The notes below the pieces were generated by a model. It ran no database searches and was not told where the DNA came from. It saw only the letters and a list, made by a program, of their open reading frames with translations. DNA of 64,000 bases from Diplonema papillatum (lineage: Eukaryota > Euglenozoa > Diplonemea > Diplonemida > Diplonemidae). The DNA lies in NCBI GenBank assembly GCA_030068145.1, contig JAPJBO010000531.1:62001-126000 (forward strand), in the 5' to 3' direction. Made by a program: the position numbers and the translations under genes. Below are positions 33,870-44,700 of the stretch, piece by piece. Positions within the stretch are counted from its first letter, which is position 1, and every line of letters begins with the position of its first letter.

Positions 33870-35109
33870 AATATGAATGGTGGGTACGGGATCTACTTCA
33901 GCATAAACTGAGGAGCCCGACTTCAACAGATCTTTTTCAGTGTGGAAAACGTCCACGGATGACACTCCTGTCATAGGCTGGCGGCCTTGGGCACGAAGAA
34001 ATCAGAACGAGACGCCAGCTGCATCCATGACTGATGAAAGTGTCTTCGTATTGTGGCTGCTTCGTCCACCTGGTCCGGGATCGTTCCCCGGAACTCTTCG
34101 CTTCCCCGAAACTCCCCGATACTCAGCCCGACTTTATTGGGAAACTGAGGTTGGGTGGACAGGTAGGTTGTTGGGTGACACAGGTGGGTTGCTGGGGGTA
34201 GGCAGGTGGGTGAATGGGTACGGGTGGGTGAATGAATGGGCCGGTGGGTAAGCAGACGTGCAGGTAGTCTACATGGATGAGTGAACAGGTGTGTGGACGG
34301 GGACGCGTCTACTCGGCTCACACGGCACAAGTGCAGGTCCGCCAGGTGGGTTGATTCCCATTCTCGAACGCAAGTTAACTTTTTGCCCTTTCTCGAACAC
34401 TTGCCAAATACACCAATGCCCATCAAGAGTTGCGCAAATTTCACTCTAAAAATCGACGTCGAAAACTCGACGGTACAAAAGAGACCAGAATGGTCGAGAA
34501 TGAGCGGGCAAGCGATATTGGGCAAAAGGTTATTGAGATGGGGGAAAAGGTTGAGGACATGCACTATCGTGGGAATAGACCGTCGCCAGGTGTAGATGCG
34601 TAAAGCGGACGCATTCTATTGGTGCAGTGCAGGGTGCAGGTGCACGTTGCGCCGAATAGACCCGACAGGTATGTGGGGTGAATTCTGGGCGTGCACGCGG
34701 TTGAAAGGTGAATCAGTCCACGTCCACGTATCTGGCGTCGTGTAGCAGTTCGGGAAGAAACCGGAAACTCTCCGGAGAGATGAATTCTCTCGGAAAAGGT
34801 CAGTCGACGACCGTATGCAGGTTGGTGGAGGCCTGGGACAGCGGAAACGTGACAGCCCCGCCAAGGAGGACTCTGTTCTGTCCAGCCGCTGTGCCATCTT
34901 ACCAACTTTCATTTGGTTGTCTCGCTCGGGCTGCCGTCTTCTACCATTCCCTGCTTGCCTTGTCGCAGCTGACGCGTCGTTGCAGACACAAGAAGCAGGA
35001 ACGGACGCAATCGGGTGCCGCGGGTAGCACCCGAGAGCGCCAATCACAGCCTTCAATCGAGGCCAGACCATTTTCGCAACGTAACAACAGCAACAACCCC
35101 GTTTCCTTT
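33870..35109. other. spacer with GGGTGGGT-type minisatellite
   Basis: 34150-34300 is a degenerate G-rich minisatellite (GGTGGGTGAATGGGT, GGTGGGTTGCTGGGG). The remainder up to paralogue C has no recognised feature; frames at 34616-35274 are unsupported. Confidence 0.5.
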
Positions 35110-38100
35110 TCAGATTGGAGGAGACGTGGGCGCTTTCGGCGTCCTGGGCGACGAGTGCCCGACCCCCGCGCGTGCGCAGCGGTGAGAAGGACAAAACGAA
35201 CTTCGGTTTACATTGGAACCTTCGCGACACGTGCTTCCAGAGCACGAGGCGCCCAATTGAGTATAATAAGTTGATTGCGTCAAGTTGGACGAAACCTCCT
35301 GACCAGCCTTGGTGCTTTGTAAGCGAGAAAGGGACGGCGAGTGGTGAAGCTTTCGATAATCCTTCGGCGGCGATAGAGGCGACGAGCCTCTAGAGAAGGA
35401 GAGATGAAAATTTGAAGCTCCTGAACTTGACAACAAGCTATGGGATGAACTGGCGTTTTGTAAGCGAGAAAGGGATGGCGAGTGGTGAAGCTTTCGATAA
35501 TCCTTCGGCGGCGATAGAGGCAACGAGCCTCTAGAGAGGGAGAAAGGAAAATTCGAAGCTTCTGAACTTGACAACAAGCTATGGGGTGTACCGGGTGAGT
35601 CAGGCATCCATAGTTGCGACAAAAGGGCTCTGGATGCCAATCGGGAGGTGCCGACGTCTGTCTCGGTAGAGGAAAGACCTGTGGTGTACGCTTCAGATGT
35701 TGTGGGTGCGCAAAAGGCATCGTTTTCGGCTCCTTTGGACCCAGCAATTGCGCCGTCCCGGCACGCGCAGAGCCTGCCTTTCCGGCCGGTCTTCCACACC
35801 ACAATTTCGGCAATGACATCAAGCACAAGCTTCACTAAATAGAGCGACAGCGTAGCAAGAATTAGCCGCCCAGCCAGCTGCGAACACCAGTTCAGGCTCG
35901 TAGCTGAGTACAGACTTAAGGAAATAGCTAGAAGAGCACTCATTTGCAGAATCAGCAGTCCGACACCGACTAAATTGTCGCGCGGTTTTGCGTACGGCTG
36001 CATGCTCAACTGCAGGCCCAGGAGGATGCCGAACATGATAGAACTGAACAACTTTACGTGTCCGCACGCGACGCGATTGCCTACCGGCAAAGCTGTGATG
36101 GCCGAGAGAGCAAAGGACGCTGCTAACTCGATAAATAACCACCACGCTGTCTCCGGGCGATGCGCGATTACCAAGCACGAAAACCGACGGACCCATTCGT
36201 GCTCTTCCGAAACATTGATCCACTCGCCCGGACCTACCAAGAGACCCAACCAAGAGTTTGTTGTTTCGGGGTCAATAGCGTACCTTGCTAGTTGGGCAGT
36301 TGACCGCGTCCCCTCCATCACAACCGAGAACAGTGCAACTGGGACGAGGACGTGAATTGCAAGAGTGATGAGCCCCACCACAGCCTGAACCCACCCTTGA
36401 TGGGAGAACAGGAGCTGAAACCCTGCATACGAGGTTCCCTGGTAAAGCCATAACACGATGCAGAGAGGCGCCGTCGGAAAGCGCAGTAGTGCTCGCATAT
36501 CGCGTGCAGGCCTCTTGTGGTGAAAAGCCTGCGAAATCATCGTTGCCGTTTGTACGCATACAAAATGCACCAGGAACAAACTCAACATGATAAGAAAGTT
36601 GCCGATCACAGCTCCCAAAGCCATAGAATTGTCGATTGAGAACTGCAGAGGATGCAAGGATACCGCTATGTTTCCTTCCGTTCCCCCGGTGCAATGCTGC
36701 GAAGCGATGACAAGCTTCGATAGGGCAGCCCCACTGCCACTGGCACTAGCTGAAACTAACAGGCCCAGAGAGGCTGCATCAGATGCTTCTGTGACAGGGG
36801 TGCTGACTACTTCGATCCCCTTCACGATACTCAGTGGCGTCATGGTGCTTCTTTCCGGCGAAAAAGAAGGTGCAATGGTTGTAGGCAATGGTGTTAGTGG
36901 TGATTGGGTCGGTGCTGGTGGCGTTTGTGTCGGGGCTTGTGATGGTGGCACTTGTGTTGCCGGAGCTTCTGTCCGTGCTGTTGGTCCTTGTGCAGGTGGT
37001 GCTTGTGTCGGTGGCACTTGTGTTGATGATGCTTGAGTTGGAGGCGCTTGTGGAGGTGGTGCTTGTGTTGGAGCTGGTCCTGATGACGGTGCTTGTGTCG
37101 ATACTGGGTTTGTGAATGGTGCTTGTGTCGGTGGTGCTTCTGTCCATGGTTCATGTGTCGGCGGTGTTTGTGTTACTTGTGGGGCTAGTGTCAACGGTGC
37201 ACTCGTTGGCGGAGAATCTGTCAGTGGCGCACTCGTTGTTGGAGCTAGTGATAGTGGCCGATTCGTTGCTGAAGGTGGTGTCAGCGGAGAATTCGTTGCT
37301 GGAGATGGTGTCAGGGGAATACTCGTTGGTGGAGATAGTGTCAGTGGTGGATTCGTTGCTGGATTTGGTGTCAGTGGAGAATTCGTTGGTGGAGATGGTG
37401 TCAGGGGAACACTCGTTGGTGGGGATAGTGTCAGTGGTGCGTTCGTTGGCGGAGAATCTGTCAGTGGCGCATTCGTGGCTGGAGCTAGTGACAGTGGTGG
37501 ATTCGTTGCTGGATTTTGTGTCAGTGGAGAATTCGTTGCTGGAGATGGTGTCAGGGGGACACTCGTTGGTGGGGATAGTGTCAGTGGTGCATCAGTTGTT
37601 GGAGCTTGTGTCCGGGGTGCGTTCGTTGGCGGAGAATCTGTCAGTGGCGCATTCGTGGCTGGAGCTAGTGACAGTGGAGAATTCGTTGCTGGATTTTGTG
37701 TCAGTGGAGAATTCGTTGCTGGAGATGGTGTCAGGGGGACACTCGTTGGTGGGGATGGTGTCAGTGGTGCATCAGTTGTTGGAGCTTGTGTCCGGGGTGC
37801 GTTCGTTGGCGGAGAATCTGTCAGTGGCGCATTCGTGGCTGGAGCTAGTGACAGTGGAGAATTCGTTGCTGGATTTTGTGTCAGTGGAGAATTCGTTGCT
37901 GGAGATGGTGTCAGGGGGACACTCGTTGGTGGGGATGGTGTCAGTGGTGCATCAGTTGTTGGAGCTTGTGTCCGGGGTGCGTTCGTTGGCGGAGAATCTG
38001 TCAGTGGCGCATTCGTGGCTGGAGCTAGTGACAGTGGAGAATTCGTTGCTGGATTTTGTGTCAGTGGAGAATTCGTTGCTGGAGATGGTGTCAGGGGGAC

Positions 38101-39441
38101 ACTCGTTGGTGGGGATGGTGTCAGTGGTGCATCAGTTGTTGGAGCTTGTGTCCGGGGTGCGTTTGTTGGCGGAGAATCTGTCAGTGGCGCACTCGTTGCT
38201 GGAGGTTGTGTCAGTGGAGAATTCGTTGCTGGAGATGGTGTCAGGGGGACACTCGTTGGTGGGGATGGTGTCAGTGGTGCATCAGTTGTTGGAGCTTGTG
38301 TCCGGGGTGCGTTTGTTGGCGGAGAATCTGTCAGTGGCGCACTCGTTGCTGGAGGTTGTGTCAGTGGAGAATTCGTTGCTGGAGATGGTGTCAGGGGGAC
38401 ACTCGTTGGTGGGGATGGTGTCAGTGGTGCATCAGTTGTTGGAGCTTGTGTCCGGGGTGCGTTTGTTGGCGGAGAATCTGTCAGTGGCGCACTCGTTGCT
38501 GGATGTTGTGTCAGTGGAGAATTCGTTGCTGGAGATGGTGTCAGTGGTGCATCAGTAGTTGGTGCTTGTGTCCGGGGTGCGTTCGTTGGCGGAGAATCTG
38601 TTAGTGGCGGATTCGTTGCTGGAGGTTGTGTCAGTGAAGAATTAGTTGGTGGAGATGGTGTCAGGGGAACACTCGTTGGTGGAGCTAGTGTCAGTGGCGC
38701 ATCAGTTGCTGGAGCTAGTGTCAGTGGTGGATTCGTTGGCGGAGAATCTGTCAGTGGCGCATTCGTGGCTGGAGCAGGTGTCAGTGGAGCATTTGTTGGT
38801 GATGCACGCAGGGCGGTCGTGCAATCGTACCTCACTTTCAAGACGCCCGCAACGCATTCCCATATGCGCCACTCTTGTAAATACGTCCCATCGGGGCAAA
38901 GCACGGGGTCAAAGTCCTGCAAGTACTCTGTTGTAGCGCCAGGAGGCATGCTGACGCAGGGAGTCTCAAGCGTAGTTACAGTCGGGGTAGCAGGAACCCC
39001 GGGAGAAAATACTTCGCAGCAGTCAGTACCGAGCATCGTTTTGTTAAGAACTCCGCCGTCACAGTGACCGAAGCGGGTGTCCTGAAGTTGATGTCCAGAT
39101 TGACAAATCTGCCCCGGAAACAGTGCCGTCAGTTCGTGTACAGTAGAAACAGGATGGCAAGCGCTCGAACTGCTGATGCAGGAGCCGATCATGGCTGCAG
39201 GATCGCAGTACGTCTGCATCTGATACTCCCCTGCCGAACAATTCCCCTTGATCAACTGGAAGCCAGCCACGGCACCGCCACTCGGACAATTGATATCCAG
39301 TTCCGTAAACCAAGGCGCCTCTGCTTCAACCTTCTTACATCCCGATAGCGATATCTCTGTGACGTAACCCGTAGCTTCAGGTACGCCGAGGCTGAGGTAG
39401 AAACACCACAGCCAGACGCGCCCGGCTTTCGAGCCTGCCAT
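35110..39441 (-). CDS. PTNAPLTQ-stalk seven-membrane-segment protein, paralogue C (intact, longest)
   Basis: This protein has 1443 residues from the conserved MAGSKAGRVWLW start at 39441; the frame is open 73 codons further, but those are upstream sequence. It has a signal peptide (1-25) and a Cys-rich head (26-210) very close to paralogue B. The stalk is about 650 residues (214-864), ending in a different subtype (THEPWTEAPPTQAPFT, QAPPTQASSTQVPP). A linker is followed by about seven hydrophobic helices (about 945-1215, including VLWLYQGTSYAGF) and a 225-residue Ser-rich cytoplasmic tail. The tail contains a perfect in-frame tandem duplication of 47 residues (core PLSPPKDYRKLHHSPSLSRL). It is likely a cell-surface mucin-like membrane protein; ligand and function are unknown. 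B and C heads are much more alike than A, so they duplicated last. Confidence 0.88.
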   Translation of the reverse strand: MAGSKAGRVWLWCFYLSLGVPEATGYVTEISLSGCKKVEAEAPWFTELDINCPSGGAVAGFQLIKGNCSAGEYQMQTYCDPAAMIGSCISSSSACHPVSTVHELTALFPGQICQSGHQLQDTRFGHCDGGVLNKTMLGTDCCEVFSPGVPATPTVTTLETPCVSMPPGATTEYLQDFDPVLCPDGTYLQEWRIWECVAGVLKVRYDCTTALRASPTNAPLTPAPATNAPLTDSPPTNPPLTLAPATDAPLTLAPPTSVPLTPSPPTNSSLTQPPATNPPLTDSPPTNAPRTQAPTTDAPLTPSPATNSPLTQHPATSAPLTDSPPTNAPRTQAPTTDAPLTPSPPTSVPLTPSPATNSPLTQPPATSAPLTDSPPTNAPRTQAPTTDAPLTPSPPTSVPLTPSPATNSPLTQPPATSAPLTDSPPTNAPRTQAPTTDAPLTPSPPTSVPLTPSPATNSPLTQNPATNSPLSLAPATNAPLTDSPPTNAPRTQAPTTDAPLTPSPPTSVPLTPSPATNSPLTQNPATNSPLSLAPATNAPLTDSPPTNAPRTQAPTTDAPLTPSPPTSVPLTPSPATNSPLTQNPATNSPLSLAPATNAPLTDSPPTNAPRTQAPTTDAPLTLSPPTSVPLTPSPATNSPLTQNPATNPPLSLAPATNAPLTDSPPTNAPLTLSPPTSVPLTPSPPTNSPLTPNPATNPPLTLSPPTSIPLTPSPATNSPLTPPSATNRPLSLAPTTSAPLTDSPPTSAPLTLAPQVTQTPPTHEPWTEAPPTQAPFTNPVSTQAPSSGPAPTQAPPPQAPPTQASSTQVPPTQAPPAQGPTARTEAPATQVPPSQAPTQTPPAPTQSPLTPLPTTIAPSFSPERSTMTPLSIVKGIEVVSTPVTEASDAASLGLLVSASASGSGAALSKLVIASQHCTGGTEGNIAVSLHPLQFSIDNSMALGAVIGNFLIMLSLFLVHFVCVQTATMISQAFHHKRPARDMRALLRFPTAPLCIVLWLYQGTSYAGFQLLFSHQGWVQAVVGLITLAIHVLVPVALFSVVMEGTRSTAQLARYAIDPETTNSWLGLLVGPGEWINVSEEHEWVRRFSCLVIAHRPETAWWLFIELAASFALSAITALPVGNRVACGHVKLFSSIMFGILLGLQLSMQPYAKPRDNLVGVGLLILQMSALLAISLSLYSATSLNWCSQLAGRLILATLSLYLVKLVLDVIAEIVVWKTGRKGRLCACRDGAIAGSKGAENDAFCAPTTSEAYTTGLSSTETDVGTSRLASRALLSQLWMPDSPGTPHSLLSSSEASNFPFSLSRGSLPLSPPKDYRKLHHSPSLSRLQNASSSHSLLSSSGASNFHLSFSRGSSPLSPPKDYRKLHHSPSLSRLQSTKAGQEVSSNLTQSTYYTQLGASCSGSTCREGSNVNRSSFCPSHRCARAGVGHSSPRTPKAPTSPPI
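35313..35594. repeat. 141-bp tandem duplication in the paralogue C tail
   Basis: TTGTAAGCGAGAAAGGGA recurs exactly 141 bp apart (35317 and 35458), followed by near-identical sequence. 141 bp is 47 codons, so the frame is kept and the encoded PPKDYRKLHHSPSLSRL segment occurs twice. Confidence 0.9.
37200..38620. repeat. 180-bp and 150-bp higher-order repeats inside paralogue C stalk
   Basis: The landmark GTTCGTTGGCGGAGAATCTG recurs at 37621, 37801 and 37981 (180 bp). From 38161 a shortened version recurs at 38161, 38311 and 38461 (150 bp), lacking one 30-bp unit. Both are multiples of 30 bp, so length changes keep the frame. Plus-strand frames across it are artefacts. Confidence 0.9.
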
Positions 39442-40947
39442 TTTCGATGCGAGTGCAGGGCTTACAGACTTCTCTGTCTCCGGCCGGCACCTGATGCCGA
39501 AGAGTGCCACATGATTGCACCCGGAAGAATGGCTTGGAGAAAGGATCCTGCGATGGAATAGACTATACGAGCCATTGGATAAAGAACTGCGGAGTTGTGT
39601 TGTTGAAGGCTTTCCCCGGAGAAGAGGAAGTAAATCGCGAACCTGGCAACGGTAAAACAAGAGGGGGATGTCAAATAGCCTTTTCCGGCGCCACAGTGGT
39701 GGCTACAACGGGCTACGGACAGACTTCGCTGGCGCTGTGGCAAAAAGATCTGACGAGTACTTGGATTTACAGTCCAAGGCGACGGCCCTTCTTCGTCACG
39801 GTCTTGTTTTTGCAGAGCACTAACCGCTTTCTTCCTCGTCGCAATCTGACACGAGCAAAGAAGTAACTGCAAGACAGTGTTGCAGAATGTAGTCACATGA
39901 GGATGCTGAGGGGTTTTCAGACCAGATTCCGCTCCCGTTTCTGCTGCATCCGGTAGTACGTTCTCGTGTATCACTTTTATCGGCGGCTGTGCCGCTGCTG
40001 TGGGATGGTGCTTTGGTTCTTCGTTCCGCTTGCGTTGTCGGTAGGGTTTCCTCTGGCTTCGTCCAATTCTTCTGCCCGGTGGCATCTCGAGGGTACCGCT
40101 GGAGACTTCCCTGCGCAGAAGTCACTCTTCTCCACAGCAAGTGCAGAGGAGAGAGACATGTAAGTTCTCCTCGGTGCCATTTGCCTGGAGATAACAGTGA
40201 AGAAGAAAAGGTTGGAAACGTCAAAAGGTGGCTGGGAAAGACTTTGTTTATCCTCAGAGCCGGGGAAGGTAGGTACGAAAATAAAAAGAGAGAGAAACAA
40301 GAAGAGTACAAGACGTCCGTCTGCTTGTGAGTGAAAGCTAATACAGGAACACCCCTCCTAGAAAGTTTGCACCCTGCACACGCGAAGAACAAAGGACGCG
40401 CTTCTTATTGAGGGTAGGTGCAACTGTCGACCCCAAGGGACGACCTTCGGTGGTATGTCTGTTAGTGAGTACGTATCATGAACGACGCGCTTCAACTATC
40501 GATTGCAAAAAAATGAGCGCCACTTGTTGCGTGATGGGCGTACGGATTGGTGCTTTTCGACTTTCTGTTTGTTTGTGAGGTTCGGATGTTTGTGGTCAGT
40601 AGACGGGAGCTGAACGGAAAACTGTACTGTTTCGGACTGCATACTAACTCGTGCTTGAGCCAGGATGCCCATTCGGCAGCATGTGCTAGACTAGACCCGT
40701 GGGTAGTTGATTTATTGGCTTATTCTCCTACACACAGCCTTGAAGCTCGATGAGAATAGTTGAGTGCGCAGCTCTTGACAAAGACAGATCGAAAGGTGTT
40801 TTTATTCTTCGCTTTTTCTCACGAACGGGGGGTCGGTCCTGCTCTTGGCATTGTAGGTTCTCCCGACTCCAAATCGTGGTTAGCACACTTGAGAGGTCTA
40901 GTCAACTATTCCCTGCATACTTTCTAGAACCGGAAATAAACCTGCGG
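39442..40947. other. upstream region of paralogue C and gene-poor spacer
   Basis: 39442-39640 is conserved with the upstream region of paralogue B and probably contains its promoter and 5' UTR. Beyond it nothing is recognised. Minus frames at 39462-40392 overlap each other in two frames without motifs. Confidence 0.45.
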
Positions 40948-40981
40948 TTTTTTTTTTTTTTTTGGGGGGGGGGGGGGGGGG

Positions 40982-41368
40982 CAGTGCTGATACTAAGCCT
41001 GAGACCCAAAACGAAGTTGCTAACCCTGGGTGGGGGTGGGTACCCCCCCCCTACCCCCCCCTCCCCCCTCCTGGTGCAACCCACTGTGGACCTACTGTGG
41101 GACCCACCTTAGCTAAATTCTCTAAGGTGAAATGGTGGAAAAAGTGGGTCAAAAATCTTTTTTTTCGAGTGCTTTTTTGGGAGGATTTGGGCCAAAAAAA
41201 AATTTTTTTTTCTTGGTCGCTGCTGAGGAAACCACCTTACTTGCAGGAGGGGGGGGTCGTTGTATGCAGGAGGGGGGGGGGTGTTTAGGGGGGGGGGGTA
41301 CCCACCCACCCCTCGTTGCCGTCCGGCTGACAACGATGCCGAGTTTAGGGGCCTTAGCATCAGCACTG
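40982..41368. mobile_element. 387-bp foldback element bounded by G runs
   Basis: It begins CAGTGCTGATACTAAG and ends CTTAGCATCAGCACTG. The inverted similarity continues inward through GGTGGGTACCCCCCC. It is flanked on the same strand by G18 (40964-40981) and G17 (41369-41385), as expected if it inserted into and duplicated a poly-G target. The interior holds ATTCTCTAAGGTGAAATGG, shared with 42735, and A/T runs. No coding capacity. Confidence 0.7.
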
Positions 41369-41385
41369 GGGGGGGGGGGGGGGGG

Positions 41386-42557
41386 CTGTGCATACTGTGC
41401 ATACGAGTCGGATTCTCGTCTAAACTCGTATTTCGGTTTTCGGAGCAAATTCTCGCCAAACGACTCGTATTCTCGTGCCAAACTCGTCTAAACTCGTCGT
41501 ATCATTCTCGTCAAAACTCGGCTAAACTCATCTAAACTCGTATTGACGAGTTTAGACGAGTACAGGCTATTTTCACTGTGGAACACGGTATTTGGCCTTC
41601 TGTGCTACTTTCTTTCACCACAAGACCGGTATCCTGCGACCGCTGTTCCTAATTCCTCATTTCCTTCAGCTCCTGTATTCCAAGAATTCCTGCTCCCGAA
41701 CTGCCGCTTTTCAGCCTACGGTTTTCAGGGCGACGGTTGGATAATTTGAGGATGGCCGACCAGCCACACAAAGAAGACCAAGAAGATTCGCAACAGCATC
41801 GGCAAGATAGGCAAGACGGGGGTCCGGTACACTTGAATGTTCACAAACCAGCAAAGTACCCCTCGTGGCTTCAGGTCAAGCATATGGAGGCGGTGCCGCG
41901 ACGACCACGTGCTGTGCACCTCGTTGAGAAGGGAGCGATTCTCAGCAGGACATGGTGCTCACCATGACTTCTTTGAACCGAGAGATGAGAGCAGGGAAAT
42001 GTTACAGGGAATGTTAACGAGGGTTTAGCACGAGACGGATGAGACACATGATTGGTCCCATGAGAGCCCATAAGCAAGCACGCTCGGCCACCATGTTTCC
42101 CCAGCCACCCACGTATGTTCCGTCGATCAGGGACGCCAGTTCGAGCAAGCTTCAGGCATTTTTGGCCTCGCGAGTTCCCGACTATAACGAACTGCACCAA
42201 CAAAGCGTGACGGTCAGAATGTTGAAGTTGCTTGGGTCAGGGCGGCATTATTGATGTTGGCAGCATCGACATAAATTCTTCACGGTGAAACGCTTCTGCA
42301 GCTGCATCACTTCCTCCTCCTTGGTCGCGTTGCGTCTTTTATGGACCAGACCCAGCCCAGGAGGTTTTCCTCCGGACACAACATTTCTTAGCACACCAAA
42401 GAATATGTCCCAAAAATGACCTTGTGACCTAAAACCCCCCCAGTAAAACCACCTTTAAAAAATTCTCGTCTAAACTCGTATGACGAGTTTAGACGAGAAT
42501 CTGATACGAGAATACGACTCGTACACGAGAATACGACTCGTATGCACTGTATGCCTA
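41386..42557. mobile_element. 1.2-kb element with ACTCGTCTAAACTCGT palindromic-satellite ends, between G runs
   Basis: The left end, right after the G17 run, reads GCATACTGTGCATACGAGTC and continues into repeats of ACTCGTCTAAACTCGT (41402-41558). The right end (42463-42557) is the reverse complement, ending GACTCGTATGCACTGTATGC, and is followed by a G run. The interior (41560-42460) has no recognised gene, only a helical-looking minus frame near 42250-42345 (NATKEEEVMQLQKRFTVK). Confidence 0.65.
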
Positions 42558-42630
42558 GGGGGGAAAAGCTATATGCCTAGGGGGGAAAAGCTATATGCCT
42601 GGGGGGGAAAAGCTATATGCCTAGGGGGGG
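42550..42630. repeat. 22-bp minisatellite TATGCCTAGGGGGGAAAAGC-TA
   Basis: Three full units plus a partial fourth join the right end of the 41386-42557 element to the G17 run at 42625-42641. The unit starts with the last bases of that element's end (TATGCCTA). Confidence 0.85.
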
Positions 42631-42641
42631 GGGGGGGGGGG

Positions 42642-44601
42642 CAGTGCTGACACTACCCTGAGGGCCCCAACGACTTTGCAAGGGACCCCCCCCCCCCTTC
42701 TACAGTGCAGTTGCCTTGGAGGCTGGGTGGTCGAATTCTCTAAGGTGAAATGGTCAAGATTTCCTGGCAAAAGTGGGCCCACAAAAAATTTTCAAAGTGT
42801 GGTTTTTGGGGTATTTGGGCCAAAAAAAAAATTTTTTTTTTTGAGACAAAACCATATCGGAAGCACTTAAGTGGGGAAAATATTTATCGGAACGTTTCCG
42901 ATAAATATTTTTTTGTTTCCGATAAATATTTTTTGTTTCCGATAAATATTTTTTGTTTCCGATAAATATTTTTTTGTTTCCGATAAATATTTTTTGTTTC
43001 CGATAAATATTTTTGATACGGGTTCCTGGGGACTAGTCCCCAGTGCGAAATGTGCCAAGGGGAGTCCCATTGGGCAAGCAATTTCATTGGATTTTGCGAG
43101 GACCCTAAGTAATCCGGAGCCAGTGTGATAGACCTCTGTGATGTGGGCCGCTTCACTGCTCGTCTGCATGTGGACTGCTCTGTACCTGTGCCTTCTCCGC
43201 GCTTGCAGCTTTTCAAGCCGGCCACGCCTGCTTTCCCTTTTCTGTCTTTCGACCTCGGTGATCCCTCGCGGGCGTCCTGCTGTGCCATCTGAATCTCCTC
43301 GCCTTCCTTCGTGGTTTGCTTGGCACCCTCTGCTCGCGCAGCTTGCGGCGCGGGTCTCTTCAGAGCCGGTCGTCTTCGTGTGCGCTGTTCTGTCATCGCT
43401 TGCCTTTGTTGCCGATTTCTGCAACAAAGGCAGTTTTGGCCCGTGAAATGGGCTACTCTCTCTTTATTGTGTGAGTGCTTTTGTCTCCAGGATTGAAATG
43501 AGGCTGACGCGGAAAATCCTACCGTCCGACATGGCACAAGTCAAGGGAAACAAATATTTTACGGGAACTAGTATGCACGGCAGCCCCGATACTACTAAGC
43601 CCCGTTGGCATACTTACACTCCATGGCTGCCTCGATGGCACCAAATCCGTAGTCGTGGTTAGACATTTTCAGGTAGGAGGATGTTACCTGGTCAGGACCG
43701 CATGCAGTTTTGTCGTATTGGGGCCGCATAGGACCCGGATGAAGTCGTTGCGAATACACACAACAGATCAACGAAGGGTAGAACTGGGGAACATGCAGAT
43801 CAGACGGAAGTAGAATGTGCAAACTTATCCTTTTCTTGACTTGCCGTTCTGAAAGCTGTTGAGGGGCCCCTACGTAGGTTCTCGCATGATTCGTTCGCCT
43901 TTGTAACACTATCCGTTTGTAGTAAGCTTTGCAGTTGTGTTCTTGCAATATCTAGCCGAATGGTGGGTGGCGGATTTCCGCGCTCGTGCGCAAGACGCAG
44001 TTTTACTGCAACTGCAGTGTAAGCCGAACCCGGTTCGTGACCTTTGTCGCGGTGAAGTGGTACAAAGTCTTCAGCTTTCAGATCCGGATACTGCTCAATG
44101 CAACCAGATAGTTAGATGTCACTTGATGGATACCCGTGTGCTGCATTCGAAAAGGTTTGCGTATCTGGTGTTGAAAATTGTGAACAGCCTTTGCTGGGGA
44201 GGCTTTCGACCCGAAACTAGATAGAAAAACGATCGTATTTGGCTTCGTCGCGGTCGTCCACGGGACGAAGTAGGTGAACCTACTGTCAAAGTGATCAATA
44301 CTTATCGGAAACAGAAAAATATTTATCGGAAACAAAAAATATTTATCGGAAACAAAAAAATATTTATCGGAAACAGAAAAATATTTATCGGAAACAAAAA
44401 AAATATTTATCGGAAACAAAAAAAATATTTATCGGAAACAAAAAAAATATTTATCGGAAACAGTTTCCGATAAATATTTTCCCGACTTAAGTGCTTCCCT
44501 TATGGTTTCTCCGAATTTTTTTTTTCTGACCAGCCACCGTGTTGACCACCTTAGAGAGTGACAGGTAGCGTCCCCCCTCCACAGTGAAAATAGCCTGTAT
44601 A
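42642..44601. mobile_element. 2-kb element with TTTCCGATAAATATTT palindromic-satellite arms, between G runs
   Basis: The left end CAGTGCTGACACTACCCTGA follows a G17 run and resembles the left half of 40982-41368 (shared ATTCTCTAAGGTGAAATGG and the A/T run). The satellite (42881-43015, units TTTCCGATAAATATTTTTTG) reappears inverted at 44300-44485, followed by an inverted GCACTTAAGT block. A G28 run follows (44602-44629). The interior contains a 43735-44215 core homologous to 52205-52690, and a Lys/Arg-rich minus frame (42884-43537, 217 codons) of unknown meaning. Confidence 0.7.
43735..44215 (-). other. conserved element core, copy 1
   Basis: The reverse complement matches 52205-52690 at about 80-85 percent over more than 400 bp. 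A translated stretch is kept almost unchanged (EHNCKAYYKRIVLQRRTNHA against EHNCEAYYKRIVLQRRTNHA), but both copies also contain stop codons. The protein is not recognised; it could be a decayed part of an element-encoded gene. Confidence 0.65.
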
Positions 44602-44629
44602 GGGGGGGGGGGGGGGGGGGGGGGGGGGG

Positions 44630-44700
44630 TGTTTCTTGGGTTTGAAGAGCGCGTGGTGCTTGCACCACTGAGGCCAGGTTATTTAACCGCGGATTTAGTG
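44630..44700 (-). repeat. inverted copy of CFAP57 intron sequence
   Basis: The reverse complement of 50263-50333, differing at about two positions, and starting immediately after the G28 run. The CFAP57 copy lies just before the acceptor of exon 50358-50972, so a piece of that intron end was duplicated in inverted orientation 5.6 kb upstream. Confidence 0.8.

Noticed and set aside
42884-43537. 217-codon Lys/Arg/Glu-rich minus frame as a definite gene
   Set aside because: It runs into the TTTCCGATAAATA satellite, has no recognised domain and no second copy. Kept only as a note inside the element entry.
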